From: Epiperipatus broadwayi
Taxonomy: Eukaryota > Onychophora > Udeonychophora > Euonychophora > Peripatidae
Direction of reading: 5' to 3'
NCBI GenBank assembly: GCA_028023455.1
Contig: JAQFVV010000072.1
Span: 1,260,501-1,324,500, forward strand
Length of the DNA stretch: 64,000 bases
The notes beneath the pieces were generated by a model. The model made no database searches. It was not told where the DNA came from and saw only the letters and a list, made by a program, of their open reading frames with translations. This document shows, in pieces, positions 1 through 9,936 of the stretch; the first letter of the stretch is position 1; the number at the start of each line of letters is the position of its first letter. The translations under genes and the position numbers were made by a program.

Positions 1-102
1 GTTTTCGAGAGAATAAGAAAAAAGGTTGAAGAAGAACCGACACTGTTGGGTAATATAAAAAATGAAAAAAGGTGTGGAATTGAAGATTTGGGCAATGAAT
101 AG
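1..102 (+). pseudogene. Open frame entering from the window edge, unassigned
   Basis: Frame 1 is open from the first base for 33 codons and ends at TAG (100-102). The start lies outside the window. The peptide is charged, with a run of Arg/Lys and Glu near its start (ERIRKKVEEEP) and a later CGIEDLGNE. That is somewhat like the helix-turn-helix part of transposases, but no family motif is complete. It could be the end of an exon or a transposon relic. Confidence 0.2.
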
Positions 103-796
103 AACAGAATAGAGAAATGGATAAATTAACTGGATATAGATAGAATCCTATTGATTGGATACTTCAGTCTATTATTAAAATAGGTTATACTCAGATTATG
201 AGAGTGTTTGGTTAACAAATTGAATTTAGTTTTCCTGTTATTTGGATAAAAAAATCGAATTTAATGTCTCTTTACATTAAGAATAAGGCCCAAACCTTTA
301 AATAAAATTTCCAATATTTTCATATCCTTACCGAGCAACCAATGTATTTTAATAAAAAATATCTTTTATGAAATTAAAGGACTGTCATCAGTATAAATGA
401 ATTTTCTGGAAGATCACTGATGATTATGTTAAATAATGAAGGTGAGAGAACTAAATCTTGTGAACAAGATCATTTAGTATGACTTGAATTTTTCTATTGG
501 AGAACATTTTTCACAACGTAGTCTTCCTGACCTAAACTCAAAATAGGTAGATAGTTCTCAACTATTGGTAACATTCTTTTTAATATGATTCTTTAAAAAA
601 AAAAAAGTAGGAAACGTTTGAAACATTACTGAGATTATTTGTTTTTAAGATCAATAAAGCTTTTCTTTTAGGCCAAATTTTAAAAATAGTTTCTGTATGA
701 ATAATACTACTAAATAATTTTCCCAACTATGCTTTGACATAGATTCCTTAGAAGTATATTATCTGCTTATGAGGCCTTCCTGGTTTAAGAAGTGTT
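103..796. other. AT-rich spacer, nothing recognised
   Basis: There are no long open frames, tRNA-like boxes or inverted repeats that I can see. The sequence is AT-rich with short A and T runs. Confidence 0.5.
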
Positions 797-1005
797 CAAC
801 TTCATCAATACCTACTGGTTTTACCAAATTGATATTAGAGGAACATTGCAAAAAAGAAATTCTGCTTTAATTAGGTTCTTTATCTTTTTGGTTTAAAGGT
901 AAGTTCAGATGCATCAATATTTACTGATTTTATCAAATTGATATTAGATGAACATAGTGAAAAATAAATTTTTCTTTAATTATGTTCTTATTCTATTCCT
1001 TTTGA
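797..1005. repeat. Imperfect direct duplication, about 100-bp unit
   Basis: Two copies about 112 bp apart (near 797-895 and 909-1005) share the order catcaata, ctgrttttaycaaattgata, ttagaKgaaca, ctttaatta and gttctt. The first copy follows a stretch resembling the end of the adjacent minus-strand coding relic. It may be a local tandem duplication of a decayed element. Confidence 0.5.
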
Positions 1006-1330
1006 ATATAGAAGTCTGACATACATGATTAGCAATGTCATTATCAATGACAGTATTAGCTCTTTTTAGAGATGCTTTTACAATTATCCAGCTTTTGTAA
1101 AAATCATCAGTCCTTATAACTAGATATTGTAAAGTTTTGCTTTTAAAAGGTCTTCCTCCACTTTTCTTTTCTGGCATGATCCACTGACTTTACAAGTTTA
1201 TCAGCAATGTCTTGATCTTTGGTAAACAAAAACTGTCTATAAAAAAACTGCTGTTTTGATCCAGCTTGAAATGAAAATATTTTCCATGTGCATAAGAGAT
1301 GTCTTTTTTGGTAGCAACTGTTATGAGTTT
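980..1330 (-). pseudogene. Degenerate coding relic, two frames, family not recognised
   Basis: On the minus strand an ATG frame (1177 to 980) encodes 65 residues, basic at the start (MPEKKSGGRPFKSK). Just upstream another frame reads through about 1290-1166 with a protein-like segment (FTKDQDIADKLVKSV then DHARKEKWRKTF). The two could be one coding region broken by a frameshift. The basic, Trp-containing composition is like transposase or integrase linkers, but no catalytic motif is visible. I cannot name the family. Confidence 0.2.
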
Positions 1331-2880
1331 GTTATATTTACCATAGCAAAAGGGAATTGGAGATATTACATTAATATACCATTTAAGATGTCTAGTATAA
1401 TGAGTCTAAATAGCTTTTCTTAATTCCAAGAATGATTAGACTTAGTTTATGTTGATTATGAGAGAAAGTTTAACAAGTAATGTTTTGTTAAAACAAAAGA
1501 TAAGGAGTTATTTCTATTCATCTCCCTGAATGATATGTTTCCATGAGGCTGGCATCATAAACTAAATGTACGATCTTAAAACTCATTCATTCTAAGAGAT
1601 ATCAATCTACTTGATTTTTATTTATATATTTCCAAATACTGTTGTGAGAATTGAAATCTCATACAATGACCAAAGATCTGGGAAAATGTAGCAATCTGTA
1701 TTGAGATGTTTGAAAATGATGCATACATAAAAATGATTTATCTGCATAATGACTGAAGTATATTTGAATTATCTTTAGTGAAAGTTGTTTACTTAATAAG
1801 ATGATTTGAAACAAAAGTAGCCACACCATATTTAAATTGCATTCCATCCAAATCAAGGAATTTTAAGAAGATGCACATTGCAAAATCTTTTGAAACACAA
1901 CTGCATCAATGTTGCAATGAACAATTAATTTTAGAAGCACCACTTATTTTGATTTTGATATATCCTCAATGGTAAGTTGAAGTAATTTTGTGTTTCCTAA
2001 GTAAAGAGAAAATGTATATCTTCTCTTAGGATATTAAAACCAAATACAATATTTTCATTATAAAAATATTTCTTAATCCAATTGACAATTATATATACTT
2101 TTTTCCCCCTGAATTACAGCAGCATTTTAATTTCTTATGATCATAATATAACAATTTTTATAGTCACTTTAAATTGCATCTTTATAAACATATTCAAATT
2201 AGTCGGAATTACAATTGTATACTGTACTTATTAAGTTCCTTAAAACAATTTATAATCTCACAACTAAAAAATTTGTTATTTATAGATTTTTTACTTCAAA
2301 ATTATTTCTTATGTTTATTATTACGGCAATATCAATTTTACTGCATCTATTTTTATAATCTAGACAATGAACGCTCATATTCTTTGGACGACATTTCATA
2401 ACCACCTATTTTATTTTTAAAATTCCAATTGTCTAACATTTTTCTATTTATCTCTAATAAAATATTAATTTTTTCAGGTTTATTCATATTTTTAAAATTT
2501 CAATTATCAATTTTAATAATATTTTTTAAATTTGAAGCCTTTTAAAAGTTTTTAGAACCAAATTATGAATTGCACTGATATATTCAATCATCGGAAACAA
2601 AATTCATGCCTTGGAATAGTAACCCATTTCTTTTGCTTGTCATATCCATCTGCACTTTTCCTGAACTACTGAGTAAAATTTAGTTTTTATTTTGAATTAT
2701 TAAAATAAATATAAATATATAAATCTTTCTATTTCTTATTTGCTTAAATATTAGCCATTTAACTATGCATAATTATTACATCTAATTGTAAAAATGCATA
2801 TTTTTTACACAGGAAAGGAATAAATCTGGAAGAGCAAATTGGAACATTTTTAATCTAGAATATTATTATATATTAAGAGT
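1331..2880. other. AT-rich spacer
   Basis: I see no repeat with a second copy in the window and no protein-like frame. Short frames here have the low-complexity Ile/Leu/Tyr/Phe composition expected by chance at this base composition. Confidence 0.5.
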
Positions 2881-3008
2881 ATAACCGTAAGACTATGCGC
2901 CTAAATGCGACAGTAGGGACCTCTACAAATCTTAACACAAGATTAATCTTCTGATAAGATTTGTAGAGGTCTCTACTGTCGCATTTAAGTGCACAGTCTT
3001 ACGGTTAT
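2881..3008. mobile_element. MITE-like inverted repeat, 54-bp arms
   Basis: The left arm (2881-2934, starting ataaccgtaagactatgcgc) and right arm (2955-3008, ending gtcttacggttat) are reverse complements with 4 mismatches in 54 positions, around a 20-bp centre. No coding capacity is present. A diverged copy of the left arm lies near 8733-8806, so this is a dispersed family. The flanks are TA-rich and the target duplication is unclear. Confidence 0.8.
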
Positions 3009-3670
3009 AACCTTTATATATATATTACTTACATAATGAGTATGCGCTTTATAAACTAGAATATTATTATAATTTTTTTGTTTGTTTATTAATTGATTAA
3101 TTAAATCAAAAATACGTTATATATTTTAGAAATCAGTTATATATATATTTTTAAAAACCTCTAATATATGAAGCAGATATTAATTTAGTGTTATTGCAGG
3201 ATAAATTTCTACAAACATCAAAAATTAATTGAAAAGTAAAAAAAAATATTTTTTTTTAGACTCTAAGTAAAACATTGTCTAGACTGAATACATTTTAAAA
3301 TAAACTTTTAGTTCATAAATTATATTAATATTTGATTAATGATATATAACATTTGTCTGAAGACTAAAATGGTAAATCATATATAACCCTTACCCACTTC
3401 ATCAACAGTCGTTTTGGCTATCACATTTTCATAATATTTAATTTAGCATTTCATATTTACAGTTACAGTATAAATGTGAATGAGCTAATCATTTAAAACA
3501 TCATAAAAAAGTTCTTTGGATTAATGCTTGATGGTTCCATACTAATAACTATCAGATGTTTTAAGAAGCTTAACTCTATTGTAAGAATATCTTATTGATA
3601 ATAAAATCTAAAATTAATTCTAGAATAAGGAAGTTATACAAATTCTGGGTAATTTAATCTCCGTAGCAAC
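3009..3670. other. AT-rich spacer
   Basis: No coding or repeated structure is recognised here. Confidence 0.5.
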
Positions 3671-3893
3671 ACTCTCTCTATATACAGTAGGGCCACTCAG
3701 TGTAAATCATAGTAATCAATGGATGCTAGAAGAGTTGTGCATCAAACTCTGTATCTAGTACCTGATGAAAGCTACAAGCTAGAAACTAGTCTGGGGATAT
3801 TGAAGAATAAACACTAGATAGTGATTTTGATGCACAAACCTTTTAGCACCCATTGATTAGTATGTCTTGTACTGGGTGGCACTACTGTATGGA
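3671..3893. mobile_element. Foldback family A, copy 1
   Basis: The left arm (tacagtagggccactcagtg, then taatcaatggatgctagaag) pairs with the right arm (cccattgattagtatgtc, then gggtggcactactgtatgg). The centre carries gaaactagtctggggatatt. The same arms recur at 30213-30412, 32779-32930 and 33237-33310. No protein is encoded. The sequence to the right (agcataagaaatg...aatcat) resembles the outer terminus seen whole at 33193-33344. Confidence 0.75.
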
Positions 3894-3949
3894 AAAAAAC
3901 TGTTACTTTTTTAATAGCTTGTGTAAGCATAAGAAATGGTAATCATACA

Positions 3950-4335
3950 TTGTTTTAATGGTTTAAGTGAATATGATTGCATTTTATTGATATATGCTAC
4001 TAATCATCATGTGATAAATAAAGCATCTTAAAAAGTTCTATCCAACCCTTTCAATTAAATACTAATCCAGCCATATTATTATTCTTTCAAAATTAAAAAT
4101 TTAAATAATTTATTTAAAAAAAATCATGGCAAACAAGCATATGCTAAAATAAGATTTTTTTTAATTCCCAAACCCAATTTTTTTTTATTTCTCTAATCTA
4201 GATTACAGACAAATAAAAGAACATTGAAAAACAACAACAAATAAACAAATATGAAGATTTTGACTAAATACATAACTATTTATTGTTTATTTAGAGTATG
4301 AAATTTTTTAGTCAGCTTAATTACTAACATCAAAT
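3950..4335. other. AT-rich spacer
   Basis: I see nothing beyond A-rich and T-rich tracts. Confidence 0.45.
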
Positions 4336-4520
4336 GTAGGATTCCAACCAGGAGAGAGATGGTAGCCATGAATTCAACAATTATTAATTATATGGTTTGT
4401 CTTTGACCACATTTACATAAGTCAATGGGTAATAATTTCATTTATGAAACATGTGCAGAATGACCATGGGTTGTTCTGATGAAATTCCAGTAGCATCTAG
4501 AAACATTAAATTCAGCTGCC
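4336..4520 (-). pseudogene. LINE C-terminal zinc-knuckle remnant
   Basis: The minus-strand frame reads CYWNFIRTTHGHSAHVS, a stop, then LLPIDLCKCGQRQTI, two stops, and IVEFMATISLLVGILHLM. This matches the layout of the domain after the RT in many non-LTR retrotransposons: an (N)RLRTGHG-like segment, CxCG..QTxxH, then a CP...GGL..LH-like segment. Three in-frame stops show that it is dead. The rest of the element is not recognisable next to it, so it is probably 5'-truncated. The clade is not certain. Confidence 0.6.
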
Positions 4521-4861
4521 CTTACTAAAAAATCTGAAAAAAAAAAAAGCTTTAAAATCTCGTAATTTTTTATGCTATAATTTTTTAGTTTGTAAATTCT
4601 TAGCTGAACAACCAGAAGGGGAATCTTGATTTGAGATGGGTTTTAGGTAGCAAAACTATATTTTGTAATTGGAAAGTCCAATCTTATTTAAGTTTCTTGT
4701 GTATTTTCTATAAAAAATAAATTTTTATTTTGAAATCTGATGGAGGGATATGTGAAAGAATAGGAAGTCACTTCAAAGGAGTAGATTTGAGGGTATAATT
4801 AATACTTCTCATGATAACATTTAATTGAGAACATCCTGAATCTCTTAAAAATAAACACGTC

Positions 4862-5262
4862 TATAATCATTTTAAACAAAGGAAGTGATGCTCGGAAGAT
4901 CACATGATGTTTGTGAATGGGAAATGATAGTACTGAGCTGTGATCCATAGATTTTGAGCTTTAGAGTCTATCACTCTTCCATTGCACTAAGCTACACATG
5001 GCAAAAACAATCAAATAATTTGATACTTGATAAGCCATATGATGTTTGAATAAAAGAAGTGATTGAGTTGAACTGTGGTTCATGGATCTTGAGCTCTAGA
5101 GCCTGGCATTCTACCACTGCATAAAACCACAAGTGCAAAGTATCAAATGGTTTGATCTTGGTGAAGAACGTCATATAGCATTTGTGCATTGGAAATAATA
5201 AATTTGAACCATTATCCTTGAATATTGAATTCTAGAGTCTGTCACCCATACTAAACCTTCTA
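4862..5262 (-). repeat. Tandem array of tRNA-like SINE units
   Basis: Read on the minus strand, three adjacent units repeat the same order: an A-box-like start (tagcttagtgcaatgg in one unit), an anticodon-arm-like centre (agactctaaagctcaa), a degraded B-box-like gatcacagctcag or gaaccacagttcaac, then a tail with atcatatg. Units lie near 4862-5000, 5010-5145 and 5190-5262, the last partial. A similar unit is at 16365-16460. The arms no longer pair well enough to be functional tRNAs. Confidence 0.55.
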
Positions 5263-5361
5263 TTTATTTTTAATATTTATCATAATAAATTAAATATTTA
5301 TGATGACCCATATAATTTTTATTACGTTTGAATTGAGACAACATCACCATAATCATTCAAT

Positions 5362-5775
5362 TATTATTGATCCACTGCAGAATGAGGGTCATCCAAGTTT
5401 AATCTAGTTCCTACAATCTCTAGACTATCTTCTCCCATTACACCAACACACTTCTTTATTTCATCCACCTCACATTGTGGTCTATTTCTAGGTCTTTTAC
5501 AATCTCTTGGAATCCAGCTTAAGATTTATGCAGTCCATCTGCTATCATTTCTTCTAACTATATATCGAGTTTAACTCCATTTTAGTTTTCTAATTCATTC
5601 AATGATGTCATTAACAAGATGTTTGTTCTTTCACTAATTCATTTTCAACCCTTTCTTGTTACTCGTAATATACATTTTTCACACTTCACCGAGTGATCTG
5701 AAGTCTCTGTATAATTAATTGTTCTGTTAAGTGTCCAAATTTCAGATCCATAAGTAAGAACTGGGAAAACTCATT
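5362..5775 (-). pseudogene. RTE-like LINE reverse transcriptase, C-terminal remnant
   Basis: Near 5770 the minus strand reads VFPVLTYGSEIWTLNRT, the hallmark of the RT C-terminus in RTE/BovB-type and related LINEs. It continues with IRKLKWS, a stop, TRYIVRRNDSRWTA, a stop, ILSWIPRDCKRPRNRPQ, VDEIKKCVG and finally DPHSAVDQ before a stop at the left end. This follows the family order LKWxWxGHIxRRxDxRWT, ILxWxPRDxKRxRGRP, RWxDDI, W and the terminal residues. Stops and a frame break in the middle show decay. The endonuclease and catalytic RT parts are missing. Confidence 0.75.
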
Positions 5776-6981
5776 TATTAAAACATATCTATTAAAATTT
5801 ATTATTTGAGAGATAACTATTATTAAATAACTGCTTAGGATTTTTTGTTATTTTTGTGAAATACTTCGATCAGCCTAATTTGGCGATTTCTGTAATTTCA
5901 GTAGTTAATGCTTTCAAGATTTTGTTTTTGCTCTTGATATCCCACCGTCTTTATACAAAATGCTATTTTTTTTCCTATTCACAAACAATTTCAACAGAAT
6001 TGGTATGTAATTAAATATTTTTGGGTATTTTTTTTATTATATCTTTTTATATATTCAGAAAAGTTTCAAGATTTTTATCTTTCAATTTTGTATTTCATAT
6101 GTAAAAAATGTTTGAAGATTTTATTTTAATTTGATATTTCATATAGTGGCTCTATACTTTATATTTCTTACGTTGAGATATTTCTGCTTGCAATTATTTA
6201 ATATATATGTTGCATTGTGCAGACAATAATTTATTTTATAAATGGTAAACATGAAATAAATATTATATACACATTGTAGCATTATATTTTAGTACCAATG
6301 CTATCACGGTCTAAAAATATGAATGGTTAAAAAATTTTCTTGATTATATATTTCACAATAGACAGTAAGACCAATTGATAGGTGTACAACCAAGGATCAA
6401 CTTCCATAAAGGCAGTGTGCATGGGGATAATCGTTTTTTTAAGTTTTTTTTTTTTACCTTCTGATATTACTTTTTGAATATTTTGAAATATTCAATATTA
6501 CATTTCTTTATAACAATTTAACAAACAATTAGTGGATCGTTTTAGCGATGGCTATAAATCCAGGTACACGTAGAATAGTGTTTGTGAATAAACAGTGAGA
6601 TCATAAGTAGTCAAACTTTTAAATTGTAATATTTACAACAAATTCAAAATGAATAAATTGTGGATTAAATCAACAGAAATATATAAACATTTTGTTACAT
6701 TTAGGTATAAATACGCGGGCGCATGTGTAAATAATATTTACAAAATTAGAAAAATGTGTTAGAAAGATTAACAAAACAATTACTGAAATTTTAGATGATT
6801 AAAAGTTTAGATTTAATAAATATTTCTAAAATAACAGAATATAAAACCTAATGAAGTTATTGATGCTAAAATATTAATAAAATTTTATTGATCTAATAAT
6901 ATTTATTGACAGATATTTATTGCTCTAATAAAGTTTGTTAATAAATGCATAAATACGTTTTCAGTTATTTGTTTATGATAA
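5776..6981. other. AT-rich spacer
   Basis: No second copies or protein-like frames were recognised. A short less AT-rich patch at 6360-6430 (gaccaattgataggtgtaca) stands out only by composition. Confidence 0.4.
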
Positions 6982-7265
6982 ATTGATGTTGAATTATTAT
7001 TATTATTTTATTGTTTTATATTACAAAATGAAGACACTTTTCCGACCATTGAGAGAAAAAACTATAGAATCTCATCTGATTACTTATGGTACTTTGAAGA
7101 CATCCCGGAAATCAACTACAAAGAGAGATGCATTGTGGGAAATTTTGACGTCATAGGAGAAAACCTATACAGGAGGTCAATCTATAAAATTTGGGGAGTA
7201 GATCAGTCACGTTTTTATCAAAAATCCCGATTCGAGGATTATTGGTATAAAAAAAAAAAAAGCAT
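6982..7265 (+). CDS. Unassigned open frame, possible host exon
   Basis: After TAA (6979-6981) one frame stays open for about 94 codons. Its upstream part (6982-7020) is low complexity. The central part is strongly protein-like, rich in aromatic and charged residues: FPTIERKNYRISSDYLWYF, EDIPEINYKERCIVGNFD, VIGENLYRRSIYKIWGVD, QSRFYQKSRFEDYW. It has no early ATG, as expected for an internal exon. A tract of T and A before atgaag could give a 3' splice site, and ttg|gtataa near 7240 could be a donor. The patch is clearly more GC-rich than its flanks. I do not recognise the family. The same bases contain two promoter-like motifs (7128-7153), so it may instead be a regulatory region with a chance frame. 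Confidence 0.35.
7128..7153. promoter_or_regulatory. ZNF143/Staf-like core plus CRE palindrome
   Basis: ATGCATTGTGGGA (7128-7140) is on the minus strand TCCCACAATGCAT, matching the TCCCAnnATGC core of ZNF143/Staf sites. Six bases downstream is a perfect TGACGTCA (7146-7153), the CREB/ATF site. The pairing is typical of animal promoters, but here it lies inside an open frame, and no TATA box or start site can be assigned. Confidence 0.3.
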
Positions 7266-7415
7266 TATCTAGGAGTCTGCCCTAAACGGGGTCAGATCTC
7301 TATTCCATATAAAAGGAAAAACAGCGCATTTTTTAAAAAACATTTTCAGTTAAGTAAATTTGCAATATTGAAATTTTAGAATATCCAACTAAAATTTGTT
7401 TGAAGGATTAGATAG

Positions 7416-7550
7416 CTAAATTGCATTTCTCCAGTTTCAATGGAATACGCTTTTAATATGCGTTCCAGTAAAAGTTTGAGTGATTATCCAAGAATCTTGT
7501 CCAGTAAAGGAAGCTTTTGGCAAAGGATATTGGAAGTGCCTCATTTATAA
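7416..7550 (+). CDS. Short unassigned open frame downstream of the exon candidate
   Basis: Between an in-frame TAG and TAA there are 44 codons (LNCISPVSMEYAFNMRSSKS, then LSDYPRILSSKGSFWQRILE, VPHL). The composition is more protein-like than random AT-rich sequence. It lies about 150 bp after the 6982-7265 frame and could be part of the same gene or gene fragment. No motif is recognised. Confidence 0.2.
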   Translation, partial: LNCISPVSMEYAFNMRSSKSLSDYPRILSSKGSFWQRILEVPHL

Positions 7551-7675
7551 AGGAATAAATAATATATTGTTAATGAATACAAACAATTGAAATAATTTTC
7601 TTTAAAACATCGTAAGTATGAAAGATGTATATTGACCAGAATACTTGTTTTGACAAAAAGTTACTTAGAAATTTT

Positions 7676-8246
7676 ATAGTAATATTAGCGATTAAGCCAA
7701 TGCACATGAGCTTTAAAGATAAATTATAAATAAATACTCAATTTTTCCAGACACGAGATATAGTATTTTAGAAAGAATGGAATGAATCCACCCATTCTTT
7801 TGACCCAAACATTTATGTATGGGCAAATCTTAAGTGTGTGGAAATAAGAGCATGAAGGTGTTACACGATCACTTTAAATTACATTTGTTATGTTTGAACG
7901 AATGGCATTTGCGAAATCTTTACAATTTACGAACCGTCATTCTTTATTATCTCATTATATATGTTTAATTTCAACTAAAGAATGACGGTTCATAAATTGT
8001 AAAGATTTTGCAAGTGTCATTTGTTCAAACATAACAAATGTAATTTAAAGTGATCGTGTAACAGCTTCACACTCTTATTTCCACACACTTAAGATTTGAC
8101 CATACATAAACGTTTGGGTCGAAAGAATGGGTGGATTCATTCCATTCTTTCTAAAATATTATATCTGGTGTCTGGAAAAATTGAGTATTCATTTATAATT
8201 TATCTTTAAAGCGCATGTGCATTGGCTTAATCGTTAATATTACTAT
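7676..8246. mobile_element. 571-bp foldback element, 270-bp arms
   Basis: Left arm 7676-7945 and right arm 7977-8246 are near-perfect reverse complements around a 31-bp AT-rich loop. Paired landmarks are attaagccaatgcacatg with catgtgcattggcttaat, cacgatcactttaaattaca with tgtaatttaaagtgatcgtg, and gaaccgtcattcttt with aaagaatgacggttc. No protein is encoded. Transcripts would fold into a long double strand. No second copy was seen in the window, and the target duplication is not clear. Confidence 0.85.
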
Positions 8247-8732
8247 TACATAAACAACATAGCGCTACATAAAATAATATCTCATTAGAAATTTAATGTG
8301 TTACGAGCGAATTAAGAAGATTAAAGGAATTCAGAATATACATTGAATATGTGAGATAAATATTTTCCAAAATGGATTAATTTAATTTTGATAATTTTAA
8401 TCTTCAGTAACTTGAATAATAGTGCTATAAATCATTAAATGTATTGTTGTTTGCAAATCTCATCATCAATAAATTTGAAAATGTTCGACAGTGGATTGCC
8501 ATATAAGCTTTATATGAACCATGCATTAGTTAGTTATGTTTTAAAGAATAGTTAATCCTTAATATAGAACTTTTTTTTTAATCTTTTGTACATTTATAAA
8601 GTATAAGACAACTATAATACTGTAATGTTTTTATAAATAATTTCTATAGTTTTTTAATTATTCCAATTACAGTAATATGAAAATTATTATTTATATCATT
8701 GTTTACTTTAATTGATATACATATGTATTTAA
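8247..8732. other. AT-rich spacer
   Basis: No recognisable coding or repeated structure. Confidence 0.45.
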
Positions 8733-8890
8733 GGCTATAATCTTAATACTATGTGCCTTGAGCGTTAAATTTGCCACTAGAAGGACCTCTGCAAATCTTC
8801 ATACAAGATTATGACTTTATAAAGATAAGAGCGGCCACTCTTATCTTCAACCTACTTTCTAATTATATAGGCAAATCTAACATAATACCA
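8733..8890. repeat. Composite repeat: diverged 2881-type arm plus hairpin block
   Basis: The left half (ctataatcttaatactatgt to ggacctctgcaaatctt) is a diverged copy of the left arm of the MITE at 2881. It is joined to gactttataaagataagag...ctcttatctt, an internal hairpin with tttctaattatatagg after it. That second block recurs at 59495-59560 without the first. Confidence 0.55.
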
Positions 8891-9029
8891 TTATTCACTG
8901 CCAATAATATAATTGTAATATGAATAATAGTAGTATCATTTTTGTGCTGAATTATTTTTTTCTTTTTTAAATATGATTTTTCCCCCCTTTCTACAGAACA
9001 GGATTTTTCGTCCTTGCACATATATTTAA

Positions 9030-9348
9030 TATATAAGGGGGTTGAACTCAAACTTTCACATGATTCTCAACCGTCCATGCTATCTCATTCTGTTGATACA
9101 CTTGCTCATATGCATGTCAAAAAAATAAATAATCACCAATATATGTATTTTGTGCTAAACCAGAACTCATCAGTTGGTCCAGATTATCATTTCTACACAT
9201 ATATACAATCAAAGCTCAGCTTATATTAAGATAGGAAATCTTCATACTTTAATGGACAGGCTTCAAACTACTACACACCACAACTCTTCAGTCATCCATT
9301 TTCACTGAAAATCTGATGATGGAATGCACAAAGCCCACCTTAGTGCCA
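9030..9348 (-). mobile_element. Family B repeat, copy 1 (one arm plus centre)
   Basis: Read on the minus strand it contains the family B landmarks in order: ccatcatcagattttcagtg, cctgtccattaaagtatgaa, tatcttaatataagctgag, gataatctggaccaactgat, agcacaaaatacatatattg, then a terminal B-box-like gagttcaacccc. It has the centre and one arm of the foldback seen whole at 53545-53990. There are no coding frames. Confidence 0.7.
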
Positions 9349-9825
9349 ACCTTCTCATCTATCCACATTGACCACAAGTCACTCTGACCCCTCATGTACA
9401 GAACATAGTCCACTTATCCTACATATATGAGGGATGGGCAGACTTTAAAGCATTTTTTTCTTTTTTTGTAAAATTACTGATTTAAACTTGAGACTGTAAG
9501 TGTTAATTAAAATGAGTTGGCAGTGCAATAAGATTAAGCAATAACTTCTACCTTTTACAGTCATCTGTCTGATTAATTCATTTTTTAAATTCAATCAATA
9601 TATATATAGTTTACATTTCTATTTCAGAATACTCTATTTTACTAATGTCGTCAATGTGCTTAAGTTGCTGAAATGTTATCATTGATTGGTTTATTAAAAC
9701 AGTTAATTCTCTTTTTTTTAACCCTTAATTAAATTAATACATTTAAAAAAATCAAATATTATACTCTTCTAAATAGTATCATCATCATCAACAACAAGCC
9801 AAGACTTGGCATAGAATTCTTCACA

Positions 9826-9936
9826 GTCAAGCATTGTTAGCCGAGAGGTTAGCGCAGCCGCCTTGCAAGCAAGCAGTTGGTTGCAGACGGTTGTTGTGGG
9901 TTCGCCTCCCGCTGATGCTATGACATATAAAAAAAA
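9826..9936 (+). mobile_element. tRNA-derived SINE, family C copy 1
   Basis: The body has an A box (ttagccgagaggtt), an anticodon-arm-like gccgccttgcaagcaagc, a variable ggttgcagacggttg and a B box (gggttcgcctccc), then gatgctatgacatat and an A run. A and B boxes are the internal RNA polymerase III promoter. At least six relatives lie in this window, which is why this is called a SINE and not a tRNA gene. No LINE-like tail is present before the A run. Confidence 0.8.

Noticed and set aside
1659-5189. Short frames of 60-90 codons in AT-rich DNA
   Set aside because: Compositions are Ile/Leu/Tyr/Phe-rich and motif-free, as expected from chance translation of AT-rich sequence; omitted from the feature list.
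9426-9470. gagggatgggcagactttaa as a hAT terminal repeat
   Set aside because: It resembles hAT TIRs, but no matching end or 8-bp duplication was found nearby.
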